This document shows positions 37,913 through 46,710 of a DNA stretch of 64,000 nt, piece after piece; within the stretch, counting starts at the first letter, position 1, and every line of letters starts with the position of its first letter. The translations under genes and the position numbers were made by a program. This DNA comes from Candidatus Dadabacteria bacterium (GTDB lineage: Bacteria > Desulfobacterota_D > UBA1144 > Nemesobacterales > Nemesobacteraceae). The stretch covers positions 62,001 to 126,000 of the forward strand of contig JAJECI010000003.1 in assembly GCA_022822065.1 (NCBI GenBank), in the 5' to 3' direction. A model generated the notes under the pieces. It made no database searches. It was given only the letters and a program-made list of their open reading frames with translations, and was not told where the DNA came from.

Positions 37913-37916
37913 GGGG

Positions 37917-38213
37917 TTAGTCTTGGTCCTCTATGACTTTTGGAACCGTGAAAAAATCGTTTTCTTTGCCAGGTGCGTTGCTAAGGGCATCTTCAGTTGT
38001 TATTAGTTGATTCACCTCGTCTTTTCGGAAGGGGGTTGAGAGTTCAAGCACATGCGATGTGGGCTCCACGTCTTTCGTGTCAAGCTCGGCAAGCTCATCT
38101 ATGTGGACGAGGATGTCGCCGAGCTGGCGAGTGAACTTCGAAAGTGTTTCGTCATCAAACTCGAGCCTTGCAAGCTCGGCTGTGTTGAGTACGTCTTCTT
38201 TGGATATTTTCAT
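37917..38213 (-). CDS. gatC: aspartyl/glutamyl-tRNA amidotransferase subunit C
   Basis: 98 residues with the GatC pattern [20 protein letters not shown], then [40 protein letters not shown] and [20 protein letters not shown]. It wraps around GatA. First gene of gatC-gatA; spacing of four bases to gatA implies coupling. Confidence 0.95.
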   Translation of the reverse strand: MKISKEDVLNTAELARLEFDDETLSKFTRQLGDILVHIDELAELDTKDVEPTSHVLELSTPFRKDEVNQLITTEDALSNAPGKENDFFTVPKVIEDQD

Positions 38214-38250
38214 TATTAGAGTCCTGCGTCGGCTTCTTGCCCGGGAATTT

Positions 38251-39210
38251 CTAACGGCTCTCTGGAGTCCCGCGGATAATGCTCTCCGCGAAATCGACTA
38301 TCTGCGATTCAAGCTTGGTCCCGCTGAAGAAATTTATTTCCTGAACGCATGTCGGGCTCGTGGTGTTGACTTCGGTCAGATACCCTCCGACTATGTCGAT
38401 TCCGACCATATAGAGCCGGTCTTCTATGAGTTTCTGTCTGAGACCGTCGCATATCTCCAGGTCCCTTTCCGTAAGCGTGGTTTTTTCGGGATGTCCTCCG
38501 GAGTGGAAATTGCTTCTGAATTCTCCCTTTGCGGCTACCCTCATTACTGCCCCTATGGGCTGGCCGTTTAGAATTATAACCCTTTTGTCTCCCTGCGAAA
38601 CCTCTTTTATGAATTTCTGGGCCATCACGTAGGTCCGCCCGAAGTCGGTTATGTTCTCGAATATAACGTTGAGGTTAGGATCATCGGCTCTTACGAGAAA
38701 AATTCCCTCCCCGCCGTAACCGTCAAGCGGTTTTACCACAATTTCGTTACCGGTTTCGTAGAGAAACTCCTTTAGCTTTTCGATGTCTTTTGAAACCAGG
38801 GTAGGGGGGATATAGTCGGTGAAATTAAGGCTATACATTTTCTCGTTAGATTCCCTTATCCCGGCCGGATGGTTGATCACGTGAGTTGCGGACTCGTCAA
38901 CCCTGCTTAGTATGTAGGTTGAGTAGATATAGTCCATGTTAAAGGGAGGATCCTTCCTCATCCATACGACGTCGAAGTCATCAAGCGGAGAACTTTCCGT
39001 GGAACCCTTTGAGTAGTAATCACTTTTTCTCTCGAGGCGAAGCGCCGTTGAATCCGCCCATGCCCTCGAGTCTTTGACGAAAAGATCCTTGAGTTCGCAG
39101 TAGCGGACTTCATGTTCCCTTGCCTGGCATTCAAGCATTATGACGAAGGTGGTGTCCTTGTTTATGTTTATGGATTCGATCGGGTCCATTACGAAAAGCA
39201 TTTTCGACAT
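38251..39210 (-). CDS. gshB: glutathione synthetase
   Basis: 319-residue ATP-grasp enzyme joining gamma-glutamylcysteine and glycine. MLFVMDPIESININKDTTFV and VVWMRKDPPFNMDYIYSTYI are GshB hallmarks, with ATP-grasp VVKPLDGYGGEGIFLVR, GDKRVIILNGQPIGAVMR and VNTTSPTCVQEINFFSG. 37 bases upstream of gatC on the same strand. It implies the cell makes glutathione; gshA is outside the window. Confidence 0.95.
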   Translation of the reverse strand: MSKMLFVMDPIESININKDTTFVIMLECQAREHEVRYCELKDLFVKDSRAWADSTALRLERKSDYYSKGSTESSPLDDFDVVWMRKDPPFNMDYIYSTYILSRVDESATHVINHPAGIRESNEKMYSLNFTDYIPPTLVSKDIEKLKEFLYETGNEIVVKPLDGYGGEGIFLVRADDPNLNVIFENITDFGRTYVMAQKFIKEVSQGDKRVIILNGQPIGAVMRVAAKGEFRSNFHSGGHPEKTTLTERDLEICDGLRQKLIEDRLYMVGIDIVGGYLTEVNTTSPTCVQEINFFSGTKLESQIVDFAESIIRGTPESR

Positions 39211-39307
39211 GGTGATACTCTATACAAAATAGCGGTGGCGGACAATATACCGACGGGGATTCTCCCGAGGGAATCAAACCCGGCTTAACCGGTTCCGGAA
39301 AATTCCG

Positions 39308-40180
39308 TTATCCGAAAAATGACAGCAGTTCCGCGGAGGTCTCCCGGGGTTTCTCCTCCGGGACAAAATGGCCGCAGTCAAGCGGTTTTCCAGAAACGCT
39401 GAGTGCTTTCTTTCTCCATACGTCAAGCACGTCGTAGGTTCTGTGAATGAACCCCTTTCCGCCCCAAAGGGCAAGAAGCGGACACGTTATCTTGGCATCC
39501 ATATCTTCTTCGTCGTGAACAATGTCTATTGAGGCCGCGGCCCTGTAGTCTTCGCAGCTTGAGTGAATTGCGCTGGGGTCGCTGAAACAGCGCACGTACT
39601 CTTTTACGGCCTCCGGATGAAACTTGGCTCCGGGGGCGCTCCACCTCCTGAGCTTTTCGAGAAGATAGTATTCCGGGTCCGCCCCTATCATTTTCTCCGG
39701 AAGTCCGTCGGGCTGGATAAGAAAGAACCAGTGATAGTAACCCGTGGAGAAGTGCTTGTCCGCGGTCTTGAACATGTGGTGAGTAGGGGCAATGTCCATG
39801 ACGCAGGCCTTTAGGACTTTTTCAGGGTGATCAAGACACATGCGGTGAAGCACCCTGCCTCCCCTGTCGTGTCCCGCTGCGTAGAATTCACGAAAACCCA
39901 GAGCTTCCATTACCGAGACCATATCCGCTGCCATAGCCCTTTTTGAATAGTTTGAGTGATCTTTTTCCCCGGCAGGCTTAGAGCTGTCTCCGTAACCTCG
40001 AAGATCGGGGCACACGACCAGAAAGTTCGAGGCGAGTGTACCCGCTACCGCGTGCCACATAACATGCGTCTGCGGATAGCCGTGCAGGAGAAGTATAGGT
40101 TCTCCTTTTCCTCCCCAGACCGTGTTTATCTCGACTTCGGGAGTCTGGATTTTCTGCTTTTTGAAGTTTTTGCCGAACAT
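39308..40180 (-). CDS. fluoroacetate-dehalogenase-like alpha/beta hydrolase
   Basis: 290 residues. The residues of the fluoroacetate dehalogenase active site line up in order: nucleophile Asp105 in GHDRGGR with Arg106 and Arg109, Asp129 in DIAPT, halide-pocket His150-Trp151 in YYHWFFL, Tyr212 in DYRA, and catalytic His271 in CGHF. HGYPQTHVMWH and PDLRGYGDSSKP are the oxyanion-hole and family motifs. The closest reading is a haloacetate/fluoroacetate dehalogenase, but many relatives are hydrolases of other acids, so substrate is unproven. Confidence 0.85.
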   Translation of the reverse strand: MFGKNFKKQKIQTPEVEINTVWGGKGEPILLLHGYPQTHVMWHAVAGTLASNFLVVCPDLRGYGDSSKPAGEKDHSNYSKRAMAADMVSVMEALGFREFYAAGHDRGGRVLHRMCLDHPEKVLKACVMDIAPTHHMFKTADKHFSTGYYHWFFLIQPDGLPEKMIGADPEYYLLEKLRRWSAPGAKFHPEAVKEYVRCFSDPSAIHSSCEDYRAAASIDIVHDEEDMDAKITCPLLALWGGKGFIHRTYDVLDVWRKKALSVSGKPLDCGHFVPEEKPRETSAELLSFFG

Positions 40181-40330
40181 TTCCTCTGATATTCTAATCG
40201 AATCGGAATGCTGTTTACACTAAACGGGCGGGCAATACCTGCTGCGCGAAATAAAATAGGCTGGGAATTATATACATAACTGCCAAACTTCCCCCAAGCG
40301 GTTTCTCTCCTGACAAAGGAACAAGATGAG

Positions 40331-40355
40331 ATTATCCCTAAAACTTAGGGGTAAT
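40331..40355. repeat. 11-bp stem hairpin in the gap after the double-Cache gene
   Basis: ATTATCCCTAA (40331-40341), loop AAC, TTAGGGGTAAT (40345-40355); 10 Watson-Crick pairs and one G-U. It sits 37 bases beyond the minus-strand stop at 40392 with no T-run on either side, so a terminator role is not clear. The rest of the 211-base gap holds nothing I recognise. Confidence 0.5.
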
Positions 40356-40391
40356 CGCCTTGATGCGGGATTTTAAAGTTATTGAAGCAAT

Positions 40392-41834
40392 CTAAATATG
40401 TTTTCTTAAGAAAACGACCGGGAACAAGACAGACGCTATCAAGAACAGGTTAAGCAAAGCACTTTGAGGCGTACGGGTGGTTGCGGCGATTGCGCATCCT
40501 TCGTCATCCTCTTTGCAGTATTCGGCATCGTCCAGATAAATTCCTGAACCGACGATACGCCAGGTTGGAGGAGCGCCCAAAGCGGCAAACTCAGGTGGTG
40601 TTGTGTCTATCACCTCAATATAGCTTTTCTTTATGGAGAAGCCGGGAACCTCGTCTTTTTCAAGATAGCCCTCGTTGTTGTCCCCAGGAGTCTCGGGATG
40701 GTCCCAATGATATGTGACGAAGCCGTTATTCCCCACTGCCAAATCCGCGAGGTCTCCGCTTCCATTTGTCACTGCATTGCGAAAAGCTTCCAGAATATTT
40801 GCTCCGTCGCACTGAATCGGGTCCGGGTCGGTTAATGAGACGCTTACTCCGTAGAGATGAAAATCGAGTCCGTTAAGAACAGCGAGACCCTTCTCTGGTT
40901 CCAGCAAGAAGGGGTATATAGAACCCTTGCTGTAATCTCCTTCGCCGATACAGCCTGTTGTCGCGAGAGCTATCCGGACAGATCTTTCTCCGAGTTCTTC
41001 CTCCGCAGACTGTATCTGTTCCGGTGTGCCGCCTACGGCACGGAGGACGAGTTGAGGGTCCTCTCTGAATAGTTGCGATGCTATCTTGCCCTCGCGTTCC
41101 TTGAATTTCTCGCCAACCGCTTTTACATACTGCACAAGCAGTTTTTCCTTCTCTTGCGGATCTTGCTCATCATCAACCTGCTTTGCGGTGACGGGAAGGC
41201 TGAACAGGGGGTCATTGCAGTTAGGGTTGTCCCTCTCGATTAGACTGTAGTTATCCTCTGCGTGATGAAGACCCACTATACTGATTGTGCGGCCGCCGGC
41301 GGAGAAGACCTCCGTGGCCATTGCACATAACGTTCTGTCTTGTCCGTCATAGTGGTAATCTATACATGTCGGGTTCTCGCTGTTGCTGTCGAGCAGGGTT
41401 TGCATGGTTCCGGTCGTCATGCCGTTCCCGTCTTTAAACTCAAAGGAAGGGAGAGATCTTTTGAAATGCAGGTCGGGATACAATCCATGGTTTACTATAT
41501 ATCCCTCGGGGTTTACAACTATGGAGTAGACTTCGCCATTATTGAAGACCCCCTGTTCCCTCATCCGTTGTGCCAGTATCACCAATTCTTTGGCTTGCTC
41601 CGGGCGACTAAGGCTTGAGTCCTCCTGAATCAGGGCAATGTGCTTTGCCAGGTGACGAGTCAGTTTCTCTATGGAATCCGCATCTCCAACACCGACGCCT
41701 TCCGCATTTATATCGAGATCCGGACTGTGGGAATGGCCTTTGTATTCATGAGCGGACGCTTCAGTGCCGAATAAGAAACTAATGCCAAGTGCAAAAAACA
41801 AACTTAAGAAAATCCCGTACATTTTAATCTTCAC
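40392..41834 (-). CDS. exported, C-terminally anchored protein with two Cache-like domains
   Basis: 480 residues from GTG 41834, with GGAGAGAG upstream; longer frames to 41912 and an ATG at 41822 are possible. Signal peptide (YGIFLSLFFALGISFLFG, TEASA). A first single-Cache-like domain (about 90-180) contains NNGEVYSIVVNPEGYIVNHG. A second (about 300-445) contains a long GSIYPFLLEP segment and NGFVTYHWDHPETPG, then IKKSYIEVI, matching the sCache end pattern. A tail with GCAIAATTRTPQ, a hydrophobic stretch and RKHI resembles Cys-containing CTERM sorting tails. No kinase, cyclase or methyl-accepting domain follows. Confidence 0.65.
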   Translation of the reverse strand: MKIKMYGIFLSLFFALGISFLFGTEASAHEYKGHSHSPDLDINAEGVGVGDADSIEKLTRHLAKHIALIQEDSSLSRPEQAKELVILAQRMREQGVFNNGEVYSIVVNPEGYIVNHGLYPDLHFKRSLPSFEFKDGNGMTTGTMQTLLDSNSENPTCIDYHYDGQDRTLCAMATEVFSAGGRTISIVGLHHAEDNYSLIERDNPNCNDPLFSLPVTAKQVDDEQDPQEKEKLLVQYVKAVGEKFKEREGKIASQLFREDPQLVLRAVGGTPEQIQSAEEELGERSVRIALATTGCIGEGDYSKGSIYPFLLEPEKGLAVLNGLDFHLYGVSVSLTDPDPIQCDGANILEAFRNAVTNGSGDLADLAVGNNGFVTYHWDHPETPGDNNEGYLEKDEVPGFSIKKSYIEVIDTTPPEFAALGAPPTWRIVGSGIYLDDAEYCKEDDEGCAIAATTRTPQSALLNLFLIASVLFPVVFLRKHI

Positions 41835-41968
41835 GCTAGTTCTCTCTCCGATGAATTTTTTTACCGCACTTAAATAACAATGACGGCCAACAGCTATCTT
41901 ATTAAAAGGCAATTACCACTATAAGTAGCCACTTGCTCCATCATATTTATTAAGGAATTATTCTTTCA

Positions 41969-41993
41969 GGTTGACAGATTACCGACGTCAACC
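41969..41993. promoter_or_regulatory. operator-like dyad before the double-Cache gene
   Basis: GGTTGAC (41969-41975), 11-base spacer, GTCAACC (41987-41993): perfect seven-base arms about 135 bases upstream of the GTG at 41834, in the 286-base gap shared with divergent nfi. It has the geometry of a dimeric regulator site. Confidence 0.4.
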
Positions 41994-42120
41994 CAACATC
42001 GCAGGCTGTGAAAGCCCCATACGGCTTAGTAGGGATTTTATTCTCCCGCTTAACTGTTTGTCAAGTAAATATAAGTAAAGCTTGTAACCACTGTCAGCTT
42101 TAGCGGGGTGTTCTGTTTCC

Positions 42121-42831
42121 ATGCACCATAAAGACGGCTTGATAAAAGACCTTGAGATACTCTATTCTGCAAAACCTACTCCTGTAAGGGGAGCTTCCCG
42201 TATTCAGAAAGAGCTTTCCCGAAGGGTTCTGCAAACCCCTGACCCGAAGCGTATTCACACGATTGCCGGTGCCGATATTGCTATCTGCGTTAAGGAGAAA
42301 AAGCTTGTCTGCGGAATGATTCTTTTTTCCTATCCTGAACTCGAGGAGATCGAGAGGGTATGGACTGTCTCGGATGAGGCATTTCCCTATGTTCCAGGAC
42401 TTCTGGGGTTCAGGGAGGCGCCTTGCATCATAAAAACTTTCGGCAAGCTTCGTGAGTGCTGTGACATGATCATGATAGACGGACACGGACTTGCTCATCC
42501 AAGAGGCTTTGGCCTTGCCTGTCACGTCGGGGTTTTGCTTGATATTCCGGCAATGGGCGTTGCGAAAAAATGCCTCTATGGGACTTTCAGCGAACCGGGG
42601 TTTAATAGGGGCGAAAGAACGTTAATAAGAGGGAAAGACGGCGAAGTTGTTGGTGCCGCTTTAAGAACCAGAGACGGTGTGAAGCCGGTTTTCGTGTCTA
42701 TTGGGAACAGAACCGATCTCGATACCTCAGTTGCGATTGCCCTTGAGTGTTCCCGAGGTCTTAGGATTCCCGAACCTACAAGGCTTGCCGACAAGTATGT
42801 AGGCCTGCTCAAAAAAGATGTGTGTGGATAA
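42121..42831 (+). CDS. nfi: endonuclease V
   Basis: Repair endonuclease that nicks beside deaminated purines such as inosine. 236 residues with HTIAGADIAICVKEKKLVCG (catalytic Asp in GADIA), DEAFPYVPGLLGFREAPCII, MIDGHGLAHPRGFGLACHVG (second Asp/His cluster) and MGVAKKCLYG. Divergent from the Cache-domain gene. Confidence 0.94.
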   Translation: MHHKDGLIKDLEILYSAKPTPVRGASRIQKELSRRVLQTPDPKRIHTIAGADIAICVKEKKLVCGMILFSYPELEEIERVWTVSDEAFPYVPGLLGFREAPCIIKTFGKLRECCDMIMIDGHGLAHPRGFGLACHVGVLLDIPAMGVAKKCLYGTFSEPGFNRGERTLIRGKDGEVVGAALRTRDGVKPVFVSIGNRTDLDTSVAIALECSRGLRIPEPTRLADKYVGLLKKDVCG

Positions 42832-42902
42832 ATTGCACCGCATACTTCTAAATGGGAGTATCCGGTCGGTTAAACTCATATTGCTCTAGGGAGGAATATA
42901 AT

Positions 42903-43073
42903 ATGCGGGAACAGAAGATAAAAACCCCTTCGGATATATATGGACATCTGTACAGGCTGCTCAACGCAAAAATGAAGGAGGAAAGACTTGAGGGGCTTGA
43001 TGAGAAAGCGGAACTTACGTTGCGGACAATAGAATTCCTTGAAAGACACTTGGAAAGGGAAGAAATGGGATAA
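42903..43073 (+). CDS. small helical protein, unknown
   Basis: 56 residues, MREQKIKTPSDIYGHLYRLL then NAKMKEERLEGLDEKAELTL and RHLEREEMG: strongly helical, charged. ATG 42903 is preceded by AGGGAGG with good spacing, which favours it over the open frame from 42852. Function unknown; lies between nfi and the next small gene on the same strand. Confidence 0.6.
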   Translation: MREQKIKTPSDIYGHLYRLLNAKMKEERLEGLDEKAELTLRTIEFLERHLEREEMG

Positions 43074-43094
43074 TACGTGAAAGAAAAAAGCTAG

Positions 43095-43559
43095 ATGAGT
43101 AGCTCTGTGGACCAGCATATTGTGAATTTCAATAGATCTTTTGAAACTTGGGATATCGAGCTCCCAGAAGATGTCGTCAAAAATCGACAACGAGGCAAGA
43201 TCGTCAAGAGCGGGTGGACTATCTGGTATCTGTTTGGGACGGACGAAACTGGCAAGTACCTTGATTATTACGCATCTCATCGGATGACAAACGACAGGCA
43301 TGTCCGTTTGTATGCCAACGGCAGTTCCAAAAGTCTGAATTCATATTGCAGCATGCGAAGAGTTTCAGACGACCCCGAAGAGAACAAGCGGCTTGAGAAT
43401 GAATTCTGGGAACACAACGAGCGCGTCTCGCGGGAACTTGAATCTAAAGGTTTCGGGCTGGAAGGAGATGAACACCCGTCGACTATCATTAACCGTGCTT
43501 TGATTTCGTCTCGAGAGTCTCATCGGAGAGTGACGAAAGGATCGGATTCAGAAGATTAA
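43095..43559 (+). CDS. conserved hypothetical protein
   Basis: 154 residues. Central WTIWYLFGTDETGKYLDYYA and SHRMTNDRHVRLYANG form a compact, conserved-looking domain; the N-terminal part contains ETWDIELPEDVVK and the rest is helical and charged (DPEENKRLENEFWEHNERVS). I recall similar uncharacterised proteins in other bacteria but cannot name a family. 21 bases after the preceding small gene, so likely cotranscribed. Confidence 0.65.
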   Translation: MSSSVDQHIVNFNRSFETWDIELPEDVVKNRQRGKIVKSGWTIWYLFGTDETGKYLDYYASHRMTNDRHVRLYANGSSKSLNSYCSMRRVSDDPEENKRLENEFWEHNERVSRELESKGFGLEGDEHPSTIINRALISSRESHRRVTKGSDSED

Positions 43560-43618
43560 GCTTAGAGACTTTACTGCTTCTTCAAATAGTGGATATCTGT
43601 TGTTCCCTGCCTGAGTTC

Positions 43619-44746
43619 TTACGCTGAGAAATCTTCCATCATCTCGATGAAGTCTCTGAAAAGATAGGAGGAGTCATGCGGCCCGGGCGAGGCTTCGGGG
43701 TGATACTGGACGCAGGAAAGGGGATATTCCTTGTGTTTCAGTCCTTCGACGGTCTGGTCGTTCAGATTTACATGGGAGACAGCGACATTGCTTTCAAGCG
43801 AATCGGGGTCTACTGCGAAGCCATGATTCTGGGAAGTTATCTCGACTTTTCCAGTCTCGAGATTCTTAACCGGCTGGTTTCCTCCGCGATGCCCGAATTT
43901 AAGTTTGAAAGTCTTTCCTCCGAGCGCAAGACCCAGTATCTGGTGTCCAAGGCAGATTCCGAAAATGGGTTTTTTCCCGATGAGCTTTCTTACATTCTTC
44001 GAGGCGTATTTAACCGCGGCCGGGTCCCCGGGTCCGTTTGAGAGAAAAATCCCGTCGGGGTCGAAAGCCAGTATGTCCTTAGAGTCTGTTTTTGACGGAA
44101 AAACCGTCGTTTCGCATCCAAGATCGTGAAGCTCCCTGAGTATGTTTCTCTTTATTCCGAAGTCGTAGACGGCGACTTTGAACTTTCTGGAGGGTTCGGA
44201 GCTTTTGTCCCTGCTGTGGCGCCACTTTCCCGTTCCCTCATCCCAGGCGTAAGGCTGCGCGCAGCTTACTTCCGTTACCAGGTCGCGTCCGACTATTCCC
44301 GGCGAGGAGTCGACTTTCTCGGCCAGGGTCTCGGGGCTTGTCTCGACAGTTGAGATAATCCCCTTTATCGCTCCGCCGATTCGTATGATCCTCGTGAGTT
44401 CCCTGGTGTCGATTCCCTGTATTCCGGGTATTCCATGTCTTGAAAGAAAGCTGTCGAGGCTTTCTTTCGATCTCCAGTTGCTCGGGTAGTCCCAGTATTC
44501 CTTTACGACGAAACCGCTTAGGTGAGGTTTTTCTGATTCGAAATCCTCGGGGTTGATTCCGTAGTTGCCTATTTCGGGATAGGTCATTACGATGATCTGA
44601 CCGTTGTAGGAAGGATCCGTGAGTATTTCCTGGTAACCAGTTAAAGAGGTGTTGAAAACAACTTCCCCGGTTACCTCTCCCTGGGCTCCGAAGCTTGTGC
44701 CTTCAAATACTTTTCCGCCTTCAAGTGCGAGGTAAGCTTTTTTCAT
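43619..44746 (-). CDS. carA: carbamoyl-phosphate synthase small subunit
   Basis: Glutamine amidotransferase half of carbamoyl-phosphate synthase, feeding pyrimidine and arginine synthesis. 375 residues with FNTSLTGYQEILTDPSYNGQ, QGIDTRELTRIIRIGGAIKG, the class I GATase Cys in FGICLGHQILGLALGG, and QYHPEASPGPHDSSYLF. carB is not adjacent and not in the window. Confidence 0.96.
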   Translation of the reverse strand: MKKAYLALEGGKVFEGTSFGAQGEVTGEVVFNTSLTGYQEILTDPSYNGQIIVMTYPEIGNYGINPEDFESEKPHLSGFVVKEYWDYPSNWRSKESLDSFLSRHGIPGIQGIDTRELTRIIRIGGAIKGIISTVETSPETLAEKVDSSPGIVGRDLVTEVSCAQPYAWDEGTGKWRHSRDKSSEPSRKFKVAVYDFGIKRNILRELHDLGCETTVFPSKTDSKDILAFDPDGIFLSNGPGDPAAVKYASKNVRKLIGKKPIFGICLGHQILGLALGGKTFKLKFGHRGGNQPVKNLETGKVEITSQNHGFAVDPDSLESNVAVSHVNLNDQTVEGLKHKEYPLSCVQYHPEASPGPHDSSYLFRDFIEMMEDFSA

Positions 44747-44922
44747 TGTTCAGGGGGTTAAAATATATACGCCTGTGGTAATGTCAAATTCCGTGTTCTC
44801 GACGAGATTGACGCGACGGCTTTCGGAGTGCTATCGTAGGGAAATCGATTTATTCCAATTAATAAATTCTGTTGTATTATTTGTTGTCTGAAAAATTCAT
44901 TACGAGCGTGAAAAATACCGAT

Positions 44923-46710
44923 ATGAACTGGGACCTCACTTCTTACTTTCCCGAATTTCAGGGACCTGAGTATAAGGAATTCAAAGAGAATCTCTCCCGT
45001 GGCATAAAAAGTCTCGACGAGAAATCCTCGGCTTCTGATCCTCTTTGCGGGGAAAACCTCGCGTTCTGGAAAGATGTCTTCCTGGAAACGGAGAGGTTCA
45101 TAAGCCAGTATTCCCATATCCGTTCCTATGTGGGATGTCTCAGCGCTTCGGATTCCAACAGGGAGGATTATCTGCGCGAGGAGGCGGCGATTTCCCTTCT
45201 CGGTTCGGATCTCGAGAAGCTTGAGGTTCAACTGCAAAGAGCGCTTCGGGATGTCGAAGAAGATCTGATTTCAGAATTTGCCTCTCTTCCGGATATAGAG
45301 TCGGCTTCCTACTACGTAAGGCGCGTTTGGCGAAATTCCCGGTTCACCATGTCCGCTCCGAAGGAAATTCTGGCCTCGGAACTGGGAGTCGACGGTATAA
45401 GTGCCTGGGGGCGGATCTACGATACCGTGTCCTCCAAGATGACATTTGAGATGGTCTATCCCGACGGGACGAAAAAAAGGCTTCCCATGTCACAGAGAAG
45501 ATCGCTTATGGAAAGTCCTGACAGGGAGATAAGAAAGGCCGCTTTTTTCGGGGGCAACGAGGCCTGGGAGGATTTTGAAGACGTGGCCGCCGGCGCCGTG
45601 AACGCCATATCAGGAACCAGGCACACGCTCTACAGGCACAGGGAGATCGATCATTTTCTCGACGTAGCGCTCTTTGACGTGGCGGTCTCGAGACAGACTC
45701 TGGATTCCATGATGGAGGCCATACGGGAGACGGTTGAGCTTCCAAGGAGCATTCTTAGGCTCAAGGCCGAGACGCTGGGGCTCGATGGGGTGTCGTGGTA
45801 CGATCTGGGGGCTCCTATGAATCTCGGCAAAACCGGCGGGGTTGACTGGGACGGCGCAAAATCCATGGTTTCCGGTTCCTTCTCGGCTGCCTATGCGCGC
45901 CTCGGCGGGTTTTTTGACCATATGTGCCGGAGCGAGTGGATAGACTGGGAAGTAAGGGAAGGAAAAAGACCCGGGGGTTTCTGCACAGGCTCTCTTCTCA
46001 CCGGAGAGTCAAGGATATTCATGACCTATAACGGCGGGGTAGGGGACATACTCACCCTCGCTCACGAGGCGGGCCACGCCTTTCATTCTCACGTGATGAG
46101 GGAACTTCGCCCCTATGCGCAGTTCTACCCCATGACGCTTGCCGAAACCGCCTCGACTTTCGGGGAAATGCTGCTTGCCGAGGGGCTGCTGCGAGATCCC
46201 TCAACGAGCGTCGAGGATAAAGTGCTTGTGAGGGATGCGGAAGTGAATCACGGGGCCATATATCTTCTGGACATCCCCGTCAGGTATGAGTTTGAAAAGA
46301 AACTCTACGAACGGCGTGCCGAAGGGGAACTGACTGTGAGCGAGCTGAAGGAACTTATGACCGAGACACAGAAGGAGATTTTCGGAGACGTGCTTTTGGA
46401 ATACGATCCGTTTTTCTGGGCTTCAAAACTCCATTTCTACATAACGGGCGTCAGTTTCTATAATTTCCCCTACACTTTCGGTTACCTGCTGAGCAGGGCG
46501 CTTTTCGAAAAATTCAGGCGGCATGGAGAGGAATTTATTCCGGTTTACGAAGAGTTTCTCGCCCTCACCGGTTCGGACGATGCGGAAGGAGCGGTGAAAA
46601 GGTCAATCGGGGACGATATAACGAGCAAAGATTTCTGGAAGGAAGCAATTTTTACCCTCTCCCGGCCGCTTGAGGAACTCAAGGAGCTTTTGCCCTCGGT
46701 TGCTACATAA
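44923..46710 (+). CDS. M3 family oligoendopeptidase F
   Basis: Cytosolic zinc peptidase degrading peptides. 595 residues from ATG 44923 (MNWDLTSYFPEFQGPEYKEF), which matches family N-termini; the frame opens earlier at 44872 without support. Zinc motif HEAGHAFHSH (HExxH, about 383-392) and third ligand region ETASTFGEML. FRHTLYRHREIDH-type segments and ARLGGFFDHMCRSEW fit PepF. Its stop overlaps the convergent ctaB stop by eight bases. Confidence 0.9.
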   Translation: MNWDLTSYFPEFQGPEYKEFKENLSRGIKSLDEKSSASDPLCGENLAFWKDVFLETERFISQYSHIRSYVGCLSASDSNREDYLREEAAISLLGSDLEKLEVQLQRALRDVEEDLISEFASLPDIESASYYVRRVWRNSRFTMSAPKEILASELGVDGISAWGRIYDTVSSKMTFEMVYPDGTKKRLPMSQRRSLMESPDREIRKAAFFGGNEAWEDFEDVAAGAVNAISGTRHTLYRHREIDHFLDVALFDVAVSRQTLDSMMEAIRETVELPRSILRLKAETLGLDGVSWYDLGAPMNLGKTGGVDWDGAKSMVSGSFSAAYARLGGFFDHMCRSEWIDWEVREGKRPGGFCTGSLLTGESRIFMTYNGGVGDILTLAHEAGHAFHSHVMRELRPYAQFYPMTLAETASTFGEMLLAEGLLRDPSTSVEDKVLVRDAEVNHGAIYLLDIPVRYEFEKKLYERRAEGELTVSELKELMTETQKEIFGDVLLEYDPFFWASKLHFYITGVSFYNFPYTFGYLLSRALFEKFRRHGEEFIPVYEEFLALTGSDDAEGAVKRSIGDDITSKDFWKEAIFTLSRPLEELKELLPSVAT

